From NCBI GenBank assembly GCA_016790285.1, contig JAEUPJ010000029.1, forward strand, positions 17,995-81,994: a DNA stretch of 64,000 nt, read 5' to 3'. Position numbers and translations under genes: made by a program. Below the pieces are notes generated by a model. That model worked only from the letters and a program-made list of their open reading frames with translations. It had not been told where the DNA came from and made no database searches. Positions within the stretch are counted from its first letter, which is position 1. Every line of letters starts with the position of its first letter. The DNA is from Roseateles sp. GTDB lineage: Bacteria > Pseudomonadota > Gammaproteobacteria > Burkholderiales > Burkholderiaceae_C. Of the stretch, positions 25,854 through 33,890 are shown piece after piece.

Positions 25854-27215
25854 ATGAAAAAAGCCATCACCTCCCTCGTTGGGACCCTGCTGCTCACGCT
25901 GGCCGCCGCACCGGCCTCGGCCGGCAAGCTGTTCCTGTCGGGCGGCGCCTATGACGACGCCAACGTCGACCTCTTCGTCAACGGCCTGCGCAAGGCCACG
26001 GGGCGCGACGCGGGCTTCACGCCCAACATCGCCAGCACCGCCAACTGCGGCACCAACTGGGCCACGACCGCCTGCCCGCGCATCGCCGTGGTGACCGCCG
26101 CGAAAGACAGTTATGCCACCGGCCTGGATGCCTTCCAGAACGACATCCCGGCCACGTCCACCAGCGCCCTCAAGCGCGGCTACTACAACCTCTTCCAGAC
26201 CCACGGCTTCAGCCCGAAGTTCATCACCGCGCACGTCGACAACTACGGCGTCCACGCCAGCGCCAGCACGCCCCAGGGGCAGGCCAACATCGCCATCCTC
26301 AACCAGGCCGACGCGGTGTGGTTCGTCGGCGGCGACCAGGCCAAGATCATCCGCACCTTCCTGACCGACAGCGGCGCCGACTCGGGGCTTGCGGCCGCGC
26401 TGCGTGCCCGCTGGAGCAACGGCAGCGGCAACATCGTCATCGCTGGCGACTCGGCCGGCAACCACGCGCTGAACGTGAAGATGCATGCCGCCGGCGTGAG
26501 CTACGGCTACCTCTACTACGGCGCCGACCTGCCCAGCACGCCCGTCACCGGCTGGCAGACGCTGGGCGACACGCGCGACGGCACCACAGCGCTGCGCTAC
26601 CTGGAGAACGGCGCCACGATGAAGGCCCTGGGCTTCCTGCCCGCGGGCATCCTCAGCGACACCCACTTCGACAGCCGCTCCGGCCGCCTGGGGCGCCTGG
26701 CCGCCGCGCTGCGCAGCCTGAGCGTGCAGCAGGGCTTCGGCGTGGACGAGAACACGGGCGTGGTGGTCGACACCTCGGCGCAGACGGCCACGGTCTTCGG
26801 GGTCAACAAGCTGCTCATCGTCGACACCGCGGCGGCCAGCGTGCAGGCCGGCACCTACTACAAGGTCAACGGCCTGCGCGTGAGCCTGCTCACGCCGGGC
26901 GACCGCTACAACTACGCGAGCAAGGTGGTGACGAGCAGCAAGAGCGCCATCGGCACCGCGTATTACTACAGCAGCTACTACGACTCGCCCGACATCTTCG
27001 CGGCGCTGGAGACGTCCAAGTCGCTGACGCGGGTGGTCGACCAGACGCCCACCAGCAACATCGGCACCGCGCCCGTGCCGGTCTACAGCAGCGGCCCGGC
27101 CTACCCGGGCGGCGCGCCGCTCATCAAGCTGCGCTTCACGCGCGACGCGACCACCAAGGGCTACTACGGCAGCGGCAAGTACACGGTCGACAAGGCCAAG
27201 GTCGACATCTACTGA
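25854..27215 (+). CDS. cphE: Secreted cyanophycinase (peptidase S51), copy 1
   Basis: 453 residues with a Sec signal peptide (MKKAITSLVGTLLLTLAAAPASA). The family is the serine exopeptidase S51: KLFLSGGAYDD opens the mature protein, WFVGGDQAKI matches the substrate-pocket GG-D/Q segment, and the nucleophile lies in GDSAG with S200. It cleaves cyanophycin to beta-Asp-Arg dipeptides; the signal peptide makes it extracytoplasmic, as in CphE. A Tyr/Ser-rich C-terminal region of about 130 residues exceeds the intracellular CphB length (about 270). It is transcribed towards, and ends 22 bases from, the succinyltransferase operon. Confidence 0.9.
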   Translation: MKKAITSLVGTLLLTLAAAPASAGKLFLSGGAYDDANVDLFVNGLRKATGRDAGFTPNIASTANCGTNWATTACPRIAVVTAAKDSYATGLDAFQNDIPATSTSALKRGYYNLFQTHGFSPKFITAHVDNYGVHASASTPQGQANIAILNQADAVWFVGGDQAKIIRTFLTDSGADSGLAAALRARWSNGSGNIVIAGDSAGNHALNVKMHAAGVSYGYLYYGADLPSTPVTGWQTLGDTRDGTTALRYLENGATMKALGFLPAGILSDTHFDSRSGRLGRLAAALRSLSVQQGFGVDENTGVVVDTSAQTATVFGVNKLLIVDTAAASVQAGTYYKVNGLRVSLLTPGDRYNYASKVVTSSKSAIGTAYYYSSYYDSPDIFAALETSKSLTRVVDQTPTSNIGTAPVPVYSSGPAYPGGAPLIKLRFTRDATTKGYYGSGKYTVDKAKVDIY

Positions 27216-27237
27216 CGCGACACCGCCGCCACGCCGC

Positions 27238-27894
27238 TCAGGTGGCGGCGGGCCAGGACAGCACCGGCCCGCCGTCGTCGATGCGGGCATGCTCGGGCGG
27301 GTGAAAGCCCGCCGCGCGCAGGGCCTGCAGGGCGGGGCGGGCCGCCTCGGGCACGTCCAGCACGCGCGCCGCGGCCTCGGCACCGAGGAAGGACAGGTAC
27401 ACGGTCTGGCGCGGCAGCAGGGCCGCGAGATGGCTGCGCCATTCAGGCCCCAGCCGCTGCTCGGCCTCGACGGGGTCGCCCGCGTAGAAGCGTGCACCCA
27501 GCGCCTGCCAGAACGGCGAGCGGCCGCCACCGTCCACCCAACCGGGCAACTCGGCCACCAGCGCGTCACCGAAGTCGCCCGGCCGTTCGCGCAGCAGTGC
27601 CTGCGCCGCGGCGATCAGCTCGCCATGCGCCGCGGTCTCCTCGGCCGCCGTGAGCCCGGGCGCGCAGCGCAGCGCGGTCAGCTCGGCGCGGCCGGTGTGG
27701 TCGTTGCCGAGCAACAGCGTCGTTTGCACGCGGAACAGCCCCAGCTCCGCCGCCGCGTGCACGACGCGCCCGAGGCGGAAGTGGTAGCGCGGGAGGGTGA
27801 GGCCCAGGCGCGGCACGAGGTGCAGCGAGGCGGTGTCGCCCGGCAGGGCCAGGCGCAGGCCTGCGCCCTCGCCGGTGATCTGAACGCGGCTCAT
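27238..27894 (-). CDS. Arginine N-succinyltransferase-like protein, short second subunit
   Basis: 218 residues against about 340 for AstA/AruF/AruG. Shared AstA landmarks are RSPFWQALGARFYAGD (about 125) and LLPRQTVYLSFLG (about 165), followed by a short C-terminus (IDDGGPVLSW). The first half of the usual acyltransferase fold is much reduced and lacks the RPV opening. The ATG overlaps the astA stop (ATGA), so expression is coupled to the full-length subunit. Pseudomonas uses a two-subunit AruF-AruG enzyme; this may be the shrunken partner, possibly non-catalytic. It is the last gene of the operon. Confidence 0.75.
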   Translation of the reverse strand: MSRVQITGEGAGLRLALPGDTASLHLVPRLGLTLPRYHFRLGRVVHAAAELGLFRVQTTLLLGNDHTGRAELTALRCAPGLTAAEETAAHGELIAAAQALLRERPGDFGDALVAELPGWVDGGGRSPFWQALGARFYAGDPVEAEQRLGPEWRSHLAALLPRQTVYLSFLGAEAAARVLDVPEAARPALQALRAAGFHPPEHARIDDGGPVLSWPAAT

Positions 27895-28913
27895 GCGGCC
27901 ACCTCCGTCTGCAGTGGCGTCACGACCAGCCGGTCGCCGGCCCGGGCGCCCACGCGTGCAGCCGTGGCCGCGTCCACGTCGCGCCCGACCTCGGCCAGCA
28001 CGGCGCGAAAGCGCGCCCGCTCGGTGCAAGCCACCAGCGCCCACTCGCGCGGGCCGGGGTCGGGCTCGTCCTGCACCACCACATCGCGCGCGAGGCGCAC
28101 GCTGCGCAGCGAGGCCAGCGGCGCCTCGACCGTGGGCCCGCCGTCGAAGATGTCGACATAGGTGTCGGCGTCGAAGCCTTCGTCCTGCAGTACCGAGAAA
28201 GGCAGCTCGCCCACGGGGTGCAGCTGCCCGAGCGCCCACTGCGCCGCCTCGGGCAGCAGGGCCACGTAGATGGGCGAGGGCGGCATCAGGTCGGCGATGA
28301 AGGCCTTGCTGCGCCCGCCGACGATGACCTCGGCCTGCGGGTAGTCCATGCCGAAGAAGCGCCGGCCCACCGCGTCCCAGAAGGGGCTCTGGCCGGCGGC
28401 GTCGGTGATGCCGGGGCTTTCGGCCGCAATGCGCTCGGAGAAACGGTTTGCATGCGCGCGGATGAACAGCAGCCGCGCGCGCGACAGCAGCTGGGCGGCG
28501 GGCCCCGGCTCGTAGGCCGGGTCCAGGTAGAACGAGGTCAGCAGCGTTGCGCCGGTCAGGTCGTGGCACAGGTGCAGCGTGTGCATGCGCTGCGACACGC
28601 CGAGGGCCGCGCTCGCATGCACGACGAACTCGTTGCGGTAGCTGTAGAAGCGGTCGAAGAAGCCGGCGCTGGCGGCAATGCCCGAGCAGCCGACAAGCTG
28701 GCCTGCCTGCAGGTCTTCCAGCACGAAGAGGTAGGTCTCCTCGCCGCTGGCGTCGTCGGGGCTGGCGAAGGCCTGGCGCGACGCGGCGATGCGGGCGGCC
28801 AGCTTGGCCTCGTCGTTGGGCAGCGAGCTGATGCCGTCGGCGCTGGCCGCCGCCATGCGCACGAGGCCGGCCAGGTCGGCCTCGGCCACGGGGCGCAGCA
28901 GCAGGTGGTTCAT
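27891..28913 (-). CDS. astA: Arginine N-succinyltransferase
   Basis: 340 residues, the family length. It transfers succinyl from succinyl-CoA to the alpha-amino group of arginine, the first step of the AST pathway. Family landmarks are the opening LLLRPVAEADLAGL, ISSLPND, FYSYRNEFVVHAS, HLCHDLTGATLLTSF, SPFWDAVGRRFFGMDY and a C-terminal VIVT-type segment. It overlaps the upstream argR-like gene and the downstream short paralogue by four bases each. astB, astC, astD and astE are not in the window. The position after a cyanophycin dipeptide hydrolase suggests it consumes the arginine released from cyanophycin. Confidence 0.92.
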   Translation of the reverse strand: MNHLLLRPVAEADLAGLVRMAAASADGISSLPNDEAKLAARIAASRQAFASPDDASGEETYLFVLEDLQAGQLVGCSGIAASAGFFDRFYSYRNEFVVHASAALGVSQRMHTLHLCHDLTGATLLTSFYLDPAYEPGPAAQLLSRARLLFIRAHANRFSERIAAESPGITDAAGQSPFWDAVGRRFFGMDYPQAEVIVGGRSKAFIADLMPPSPIYVALLPEAAQWALGQLHPVGELPFSVLQDEGFDADTYVDIFDGGPTVEAPLASLRSVRLARDVVVQDEPDPGPREWALVACTERARFRAVLAEVGRDVDAATAARVGARAGDRLVVTPLQTEVAA

Positions 28914-29905
28914 GGGGTCTCTCCCGGGGTGTTGGGGGCGCGCCAGGCCAGGGCCCGGCGGCTGCGCTCGTCGCGCGGGGTGTGGCCGAAATGGCTCTTG
29001 TAGGCGTTCGAGAAATGCGGGCCCGACGAGAAGCCGCAAGACAGCCCGATCTGCAGGATGGACTGCGAGCTCTGCTGCAGCAGCCGCTGCGCACGGGCCA
29101 GGCGCAGCTCCAGGTAGTGGCGCGAGGGCAGGGTGTCCAGGTGCTGCTTGAAGAGGCGCTCGAGCTGCCGGCGCGACACGCCCACGAGCTGCGCCACCTC
29201 CTCGGTGGGCAGCGGCTCGGCCAGGTTGGCCTCCATCAGCGCCAGGGCCTCGGCGAGCTTGGGGCTGCCGGCGCCACGGCGCTCGCTGTAGCCGGCGCGC
29301 TGTCGCTCGTCACGCGGGCGCAGGCCCTTGAGGCCGAGCAGCTGGGACAGCTCCTGGCCGAGCCGCTCGCCGTGCTGGGCGGCCAGCCAGGCGCCGCACA
29401 GGTCCAGGCTGGCCAGGCCGCTGGCGCAGGACAGCCGCCGGCCGTCGGGGCTGATCTCCCACAGGCCGTTGGCCCAGGCCACACCCGGGTGGGCGTCGGC
29501 CAGGCCGTCCAGCAGGGGCCAGTCGGCGCAGGCACGCTGGCCGTCCAGCAGCCCGCAGGCGGCGAGCTGCGCGGCGCCCGCGTCCACGCCGGCAAGCACG
29601 CGCCCCTCCTCGGCCCAGCGCTTCAGGCGTGCGGCCAGTGCCGCGTCGGCGGGGCCGGGGTCGGCGGCGATCACGAACACGGCGTGCCAGTCGGCCTCGC
29701 CCGGCAGCGGGCCCGTCTGCAGCAAGGCGCCGTTGCCGGCGGCCACCGCGCCGCCCGTGAGGGACAGGCATTCGCCCCGCCAGGCCACCTCGTCCTGCAG
29801 CTCGTTGGCGGCGGCCAGGCAGTCCAGCACACCGGCCAGGGCGAGCATCGAGAAGCCCGGCTGCGGCAGCAGGGCGACTCGGCGCAGGGGCGGCGGTGGG
29901 GTCAT
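28910..29905 (-). CDS. argR: GlxA/AraC-family regulator, ArgR type
   Basis: 331 residues: a DJ-1/PfpI-like N-terminal domain (1-190), as in GlxA regulators, and a C-terminal AraC double helix-turn-helix (about 225-320) with VAQLVGVSRRQLERLFK and IGLSCGFSSGPHFSNAYKSHFG. This architecture, and its place between a transporter and the succinyltransferase genes, match Pseudomonas ArgR, the arginine-responsive activator of the aru and aot operons. E. coli-type ArgR is unrelated. Candidate binding sites lie at 25725-25766 and 33762-33803. It overlaps astA by four bases and follows the permease gene by 16. Confidence 0.85.
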   Translation of the reverse strand: MTPPPPLRRVALLPQPGFSMLALAGVLDCLAAANELQDEVAWRGECLSLTGGAVAAGNGALLQTGPLPGEADWHAVFVIAADPGPADAALAARLKRWAEEGRVLAGVDAGAAQLAACGLLDGQRACADWPLLDGLADAHPGVAWANGLWEISPDGRRLSCASGLASLDLCGAWLAAQHGERLGQELSQLLGLKGLRPRDERQRAGYSERRGAGSPKLAEALALMEANLAEPLPTEEVAQLVGVSRRQLERLFKQHLDTLPSRHYLELRLARAQRLLQQSSQSILQIGLSCGFSSGPHFSNAYKSHFGHTPRDERSRRALAWRAPNTPGETP

Positions 29906-29921
29906 GACCCGGATCGTCGCA

Positions 29922-31307
29922 TCACCAGTGCATCAGCGCCGCACCGGCAAGCAGGGCCAGGGCCATCGCGAGGTAGATCGCCTGCAGCGGCAGCATCCAG
30001 CGCAGCCAGGTGCCGAAGGGCACGCCCGACAGCGCGAGCACACCGACCGTGATGCCCGAAGTCGGGATGATGGGCGTGGTGAGTTCGCCGAACTGGAAGG
30101 CCAGCACCGCCGTCTGGCGCGTGACGCCGACGAGGTCGGCCAACGGCGCCATGATGGGCATGGTGAGTGCGGCCTGGCCCGTGCCGGAGTGGATGAAGAA
30201 GTTGATGACCGACTGGATCACGAACATCTTCTGTGCCGCCAGCACCGGCGTGCTGGAGGCCACCAGCGGTGCCAGCGCGTCCAGCAGCGTGTCGATGATC
30301 TGACCCTCGCGCATCAGGATGACGGTGCCCTTGGCCAGCGCGATGACGAGGGCCGTGCCCACCAGGTCGCGAGCGCCGTGCAGGAAGGCCGCCATGAACT
30401 CGTCGGCCGACAGCCGCGCCACCGCGCCCACGGCCAGCGCCATGACGAGGAAGAGGGCGGCGATCTCCTCGATGTACCAGCCGAACTTGACGACGCCGCC
30501 GATCATGACGGCAAGCGTCGCGGCGAACAGCCACAGCACCACGCGGTGCCGCCGGGTCATGCCGGCGAACTGCTCGAAGCTGGCCAGGTCCAGCGTCTTG
30601 CGGCGCTCCTGGTCCATCGCGAAGGTGGGGCTGAGCTCGGGCGCGCGGCGGATGCGCGCGGCCCACCACATCAGGAAGGCGACGGTCAGGCCCGTCGCGA
30701 GGGCCCAGCACAGCGCCCGGTAGCCGATGCCTGAGAACAGCGGCACCCCCGCGATGCCCTGTGCCACGCCGACATTGAAGGGGTTGAGGAAGGCAGTCGC
30801 GAAGCCCACCTGCGAGCCGACGAAGGGGATGGCCACGCCCGTGAGCGTGTCCAGCCGCAGCGCCAGCGCCAGCGGGATGAAGATCAGCACGAAGGGGATG
30901 GCCTCCTCGGCCATGCCGAAGGTGGCACCGCCGAGCGAGAACAACGTGACGAACACCGGGATCACCAGCATGCGCACGAGGGCCGAGCGGCTGTGCGCGC
31001 GGGCCACCGACTTGATCATCGCGTCGATGGCCTCCGTGCGTTGCAGCACCGCGAAGGCGCCGCCCACCGTGAGCACGAAGCCGATGATGAGCGCCGCCTC
31101 GACGAAGCCCTTGATGGGTGCCGTCAGCAGCGCAACCAGCCCCTGTGGCTGGGCCTCCACGAGGTGGAAGCTGCCCGGGATGATGACCTTCTTGCCGTTG
31201 ACGAGCTCGGTCTCGAAGCGCCCGCCGGGCACGATCCAGGTCGCGGCTGCGATGAGCGCCAGCAGCGCGAACAGCAGCACATAGGTGTTGGGCAGCCGCA
31301 GCTTCAT
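29922..31307 (-). CDS. YfcC-family inner-membrane permease
   Basis: 461 residues with about 12 hydrophobic segments. Features include FLNPFNVGVAQGIAGVPL and the C-terminal GELTTPIIPTSG, typical of the YfcC group within the ion-transporter superfamily. Some members are arginine-ornithine antiporters and others carry C4-dicarboxylates. The ATG overlaps the cphZ stop (ATGA). Between a dipeptide hydrolase and arginine catabolic genes, uptake of beta-Asp-Arg, arginine or aspartate is a reasonable inference, and the substrate is unproven. Confidence 0.8.
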   Translation of the reverse strand: MKLRLPNTYVLLFALLALIAAATWIVPGGRFETELVNGKKVIIPGSFHLVEAQPQGLVALLTAPIKGFVEAALIIGFVLTVGGAFAVLQRTEAIDAMIKSVARAHSRSALVRMLVIPVFVTLFSLGGATFGMAEEAIPFVLIFIPLALALRLDTLTGVAIPFVGSQVGFATAFLNPFNVGVAQGIAGVPLFSGIGYRALCWALATGLTVAFLMWWAARIRRAPELSPTFAMDQERRKTLDLASFEQFAGMTRRHRVVLWLFAATLAVMIGGVVKFGWYIEEIAALFLVMALAVGAVARLSADEFMAAFLHGARDLVGTALVIALAKGTVILMREGQIIDTLLDALAPLVASSTPVLAAQKMFVIQSVINFFIHSGTGQAALTMPIMAPLADLVGVTRQTAVLAFQFGELTTPIIPTSGITVGVLALSGVPFGTWLRWMLPLQAIYLAMALALLAGAALMHW

Positions 31308-32422
31308 GGCGATAGCAGCTTTCCTGAGCGGTAGGCCACGGCGCCGGCGATCTTGGCCAGCCGCATGCCGCGGGTGGCGAAGCGCCGGGCGCTGCGTGCG
31401 AAGCACCGGCCCGTAGCCAGCGCATGCAGCGGCGTGCGCACATCGGTGAGAGGGCAGACGATCTCGGCGACGAGCTCACCCGCCTCCACCCAGTCGCCCG
31501 GCGATTTCGCGAACACGACGATGCCGCTGACCGGCGCCGTGACGGGCTCCACGCCTTCCAGCGGTGTCGGCTGGCAGCCAGCAGGCACGGGGGGCGGGCT
31601 GCCGGCCACATGGCCGAGGTGCTGCAGCGCCGCGATCAGGGCGTCGGCGTCGCGCTCGGCCAGGGGCTGGCTCACCTCGGTCTCGCCGCGCAGCTCCACG
31701 GTGGCGGCCAGGCAGCCGTGCGGGTCGACCGGGAAGCGCCCCTCGAAATGCGAGGCCAGCTCCCACCACAGGCGTGACAGCGTCTCGTCGAAAGGGTCGT
31801 CGCCCGAGACCTCGCTGTACAGCAGCGCCTGTGCGCCCAGATAGCCCGCCAGCGGACGCAGCGCCTGCACCTGCGGCGTGCCGGTGTAGACGTGCATGAC
31901 GGCCTGGTTGTCGCAGTGCAGGTCCAGCACGAGGTCGGCATCCGCGGCCAGCGTCTGCAGCAGCTGCTTGAGCGCCTCGGCTTCGCTCGTGGGCTGCCAG
32001 GCCGCCAGCAAGCTGCGGCAGGCCGCGCGGATGGTGCGCGTGTTGGCGGCCATGTCGGGCCCCAGCCGGCCCTCGAGCGCCGGGATGAGCGCCGGCGTGA
32101 GGTGCCGGAACTGGCGGTTGAAGTTGACGCCGGTGCCGAGGTCGAAACGGCCGAAGGCGCTGCCCTGCACGTCCTGCGACAAGCCGATCGGGTTGGCCAT
32201 GGGCACGAGGATGATCTCGCCGGCGATGGCCCCGGCGGCTTCGAGTGCCGCGAGGCGCTCGATGAGGCACTGCGCCACGAGCATGGGCGGCACCTCGTCG
32301 GCGTGCAGCGCGGCCTGGAGGTAGGCCTTGCGGCCGGAGGTGCCGGCACCGAAGTGCAGGCTGCGCACATGGCGCTGCGTGCCGGCGCTGGCGGCCGGCA
32401 GGTCATGGATCACGGGGCGCAT
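31304..32422 (-). CDS. cphZ: Cyanophycin dipeptide hydrolase (M14, AstE/AspA family)
   Basis: 372 residues of the succinylglutamate desuccinylase/aspartoacylase family of zinc metallopeptidases. Zinc ligands are H40 and E43 (ALHADE) and H168 (LDLHCDN), with E242 (VELRGE) as candidate general base. A biotin-lipoyl-like beta domain follows (about 280-345). Published work on CphZ and its Pseudomonas homologue AotO showed that this kind of protein splits beta-Asp-Arg into Asp and Arg, and aotO sits in an operon with argR, as here. The gene begins one base after the cyanophycinase stop. AstE activity on succinylglutamate is the main alternative; context favours CphZ. Confidence 0.82.
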   Translation of the reverse strand: MRPVIHDLPAASAGTQRHVRSLHFGAGTSGRKAYLQAALHADEVPPMLVAQCLIERLAALEAAGAIAGEIILVPMANPIGLSQDVQGSAFGRFDLGTGVNFNRQFRHLTPALIPALEGRLGPDMAANTRTIRAACRSLLAAWQPTSEAEALKQLLQTLAADADLVLDLHCDNQAVMHVYTGTPQVQALRPLAGYLGAQALLYSEVSGDDPFDETLSRLWWELASHFEGRFPVDPHGCLAATVELRGETEVSQPLAERDADALIAALQHLGHVAGSPPPVPAGCQPTPLEGVEPVTAPVSGIVVFAKSPGDWVEAGELVAEIVCPLTDVRTPLHALATGRCFARSARRFATRGMRLAKIAGAVAYRSGKLLSP

Positions 32423-32423
32423 G

Positions 32424-33650
32424 TCAGTTCGCCTGCAAGGGCGTGAAGAGCGGGGTGGCCATGCGCACGGGAGTCACGTCCAGGCGCACCTTGAGCACGG
32501 TGTAATCCTCGCCGCCGAGGGCGCCGCTGAACCAGCCCACGAGGCCTGGGCCCTTGCTCAGGCGGAACTCGAAGCCGAGGTCGGGGGACAGGTCGCCGGG
32601 CCGCGGCTTGGCGCGGTAGGCCAGGCCGCGCACTTCAGGGAAGGGGCTGTCCAGCAGCTGTGCCATGGCGGTGACGATGGCGCTGTCGGCCAGGATGTCC
32701 AGGAAGTACTGGTCGTGCCGCAGGTAGGGCTTGTAGTCGCTGGCGGCCGGGTCGATCCTGGCTTCGCGCAGCTTGTGCGCCGCGGGGGTGGTGACGCCGG
32801 TCTTGAGGTCGTGGCGGTCGCCGCGGTCCAGGTAGCTGATGACGGCCCCGCGCAGGTTGAACGCAGGCACCTTCGCGTCGCTCGTGGCGTCCGACAGGTC
32901 AACCAGCAGCGCGCCGCGCGCGCCGACGATCTCGACCTGGGTGCCCTTCACGACGGCCGCCGTGTTCTCCTCGACGCCCAGGCCCAGCTTGTAGCCGAAG
33001 GCCCGCATGGCCGGCAGCATGCGGCCGATGCGCCCGCGCTTGAGGAAGTGCTGGTCCACGAAGAGCTCCGGCCCGACGAAGCCCAGGCCGCGGTCGTACT
33101 CCTGTCGCTCGCGCCACTGGCCCTTGAGGATCTGCATGTTGTCCTGCGCGTCGCGGAACATCATGCGGCTCATGATGGCCGCGCCCGCGCTGGTGCCGGC
33201 CACCACGCCGCCGCCGTCGAACACCTGCCAGATGGCCTTGAGCATGGCGGTGGGCTGGCCGCCGGGCTGCAGGGTGTCGACGATGTACTCCTGCGCGCCG
33301 CCCGAGAAGAACACGGCCTTGGCGCCGGCCACCTTGGCGATGAGCGCGGGGTCGTTGAGCCGGGCCTGCAGGTCCACGTCCTTCAGGCGCGGGGCCACGG
33401 GAATGGCCTCGGCACTGGCGCCGTGGCGGTTGAGCGTGGCCACGATGAGGCCGGCGCTGCGCTCGGGGTTGGCGGCTGCGGTGGCGAAGACGGCGATGCG
33501 CGCGCCGGGGCCGCCGGCTTCTTCGACGATGCGCTCCCAGACGGCGTCGTTGTCGCTCTTGAGCGCGCCGCCGATGACGATGGCGGTGCCGGCCTGGGCA
33601 GCGCCGGCCCAGCACAGGCCGAGCAGGAGGAGGGGTTTCAGGAATCTCAT
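32424..33650 (-). CDS. cphE: Secreted cyanophycinase (peptidase S51), copy 2
   Basis: 408 residues, signal peptide MRFLKPLLLLGLCWAGAAQA cut near 20. S51 landmarks are IVIGGALKSDND, FFSGGAQEYI and the nucleophile motif GTSAG with S154, then QEYDRGLGFVG. It degrades cyanophycin to beta-Asp-Arg outside the cytoplasm. It is only distantly similar to the other cyanophycinase in this window. It is the first gene of the six-gene operon ending at 27238. A long in-frame opening upstream of 33650 is antisense to the TonB receptor and not part of the gene. Confidence 0.9.
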   Translation of the reverse strand: MRFLKPLLLLGLCWAGAAQAGTAIVIGGALKSDNDAVWERIVEEAGGPGARIAVFATAAANPERSAGLIVATLNRHGASAEAIPVAPRLKDVDLQARLNDPALIAKVAGAKAVFFSGGAQEYIVDTLQPGGQPTAMLKAIWQVFDGGGVVAGTSAGAAIMSRMMFRDAQDNMQILKGQWRERQEYDRGLGFVGPELFVDQHFLKRGRIGRMLPAMRAFGYKLGLGVEENTAAVVKGTQVEIVGARGALLVDLSDATSDAKVPAFNLRGAVISYLDRGDRHDLKTGVTTPAAHKLREARIDPAASDYKPYLRHDQYFLDILADSAIVTAMAQLLDSPFPEVRGLAYRAKPRPGDLSPDLGFEFRLSKGPGLVGWFSGALGGEDYTVLKVRLDVTPVRMATPLFTPLQAN

Positions 33651-33734
33651 GCAGCCATCTTGGCAGTGCGCGGCGGCAGCGGCCAGCGGGTTAGGCCTCA
33701 AGGCGGTGCGCCATGCACCGGCAACGCAATTGCA

Positions 33735-33755
33735 TGTCGCATCGGCGCAAGGACC
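33735..33755 (+). promoter_or_regulatory. Single ArgR-type half-site facing the TonB receptor gene
   Basis: TGTCGC-N8-AA-N5, an exact consensus match on the plus strand, 135 bases before the TonB receptor ATG. No second half-site abuts it, so it is weaker evidence than the tandem pair. Confidence 0.4.
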
Positions 33756-33761
33756 CCCCGG

Positions 33762-33803
33762 CCGGCTTGCCGGGAAGCGACGCCGACTTGCCCAGAAGCG
33801 ACC
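33762..33803 (-). promoter_or_regulatory. Two abutting 21-base ArgR-type half-sites upstream of cyanophycinase operon
   Basis: Read on the minus strand, 33803-33783 is GGTCGC-TTCTGGGC-AA-N5 and 33782-33762 is CGTCGC-TTCCCGGC-AA-N5. Both match TGTCGC-N8-AA-N5 except for the first base, and they abut exactly. They point towards the cyanophycinase start, 111 bases downstream, and lie 87 bases before the divergent TonB receptor start, so one site could serve both. Confidence 0.65.
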
Positions 33804-33890
33804 GGCACGCCGAAACCCCATAGGCAAGTCAGACGCCGCCTCCCTAACCTGAATGGCATCCGCTCCCAACCATTCAACACCGAGGCCTTC

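Noticed and set aside
32328-33890. In-frame upstream extension of the TonB receptor to 1442 codons
   Set aside because: The extra 521 codons are antisense to the cyanophycinase gene; a normal signal peptide begins at the ATG at 33891.
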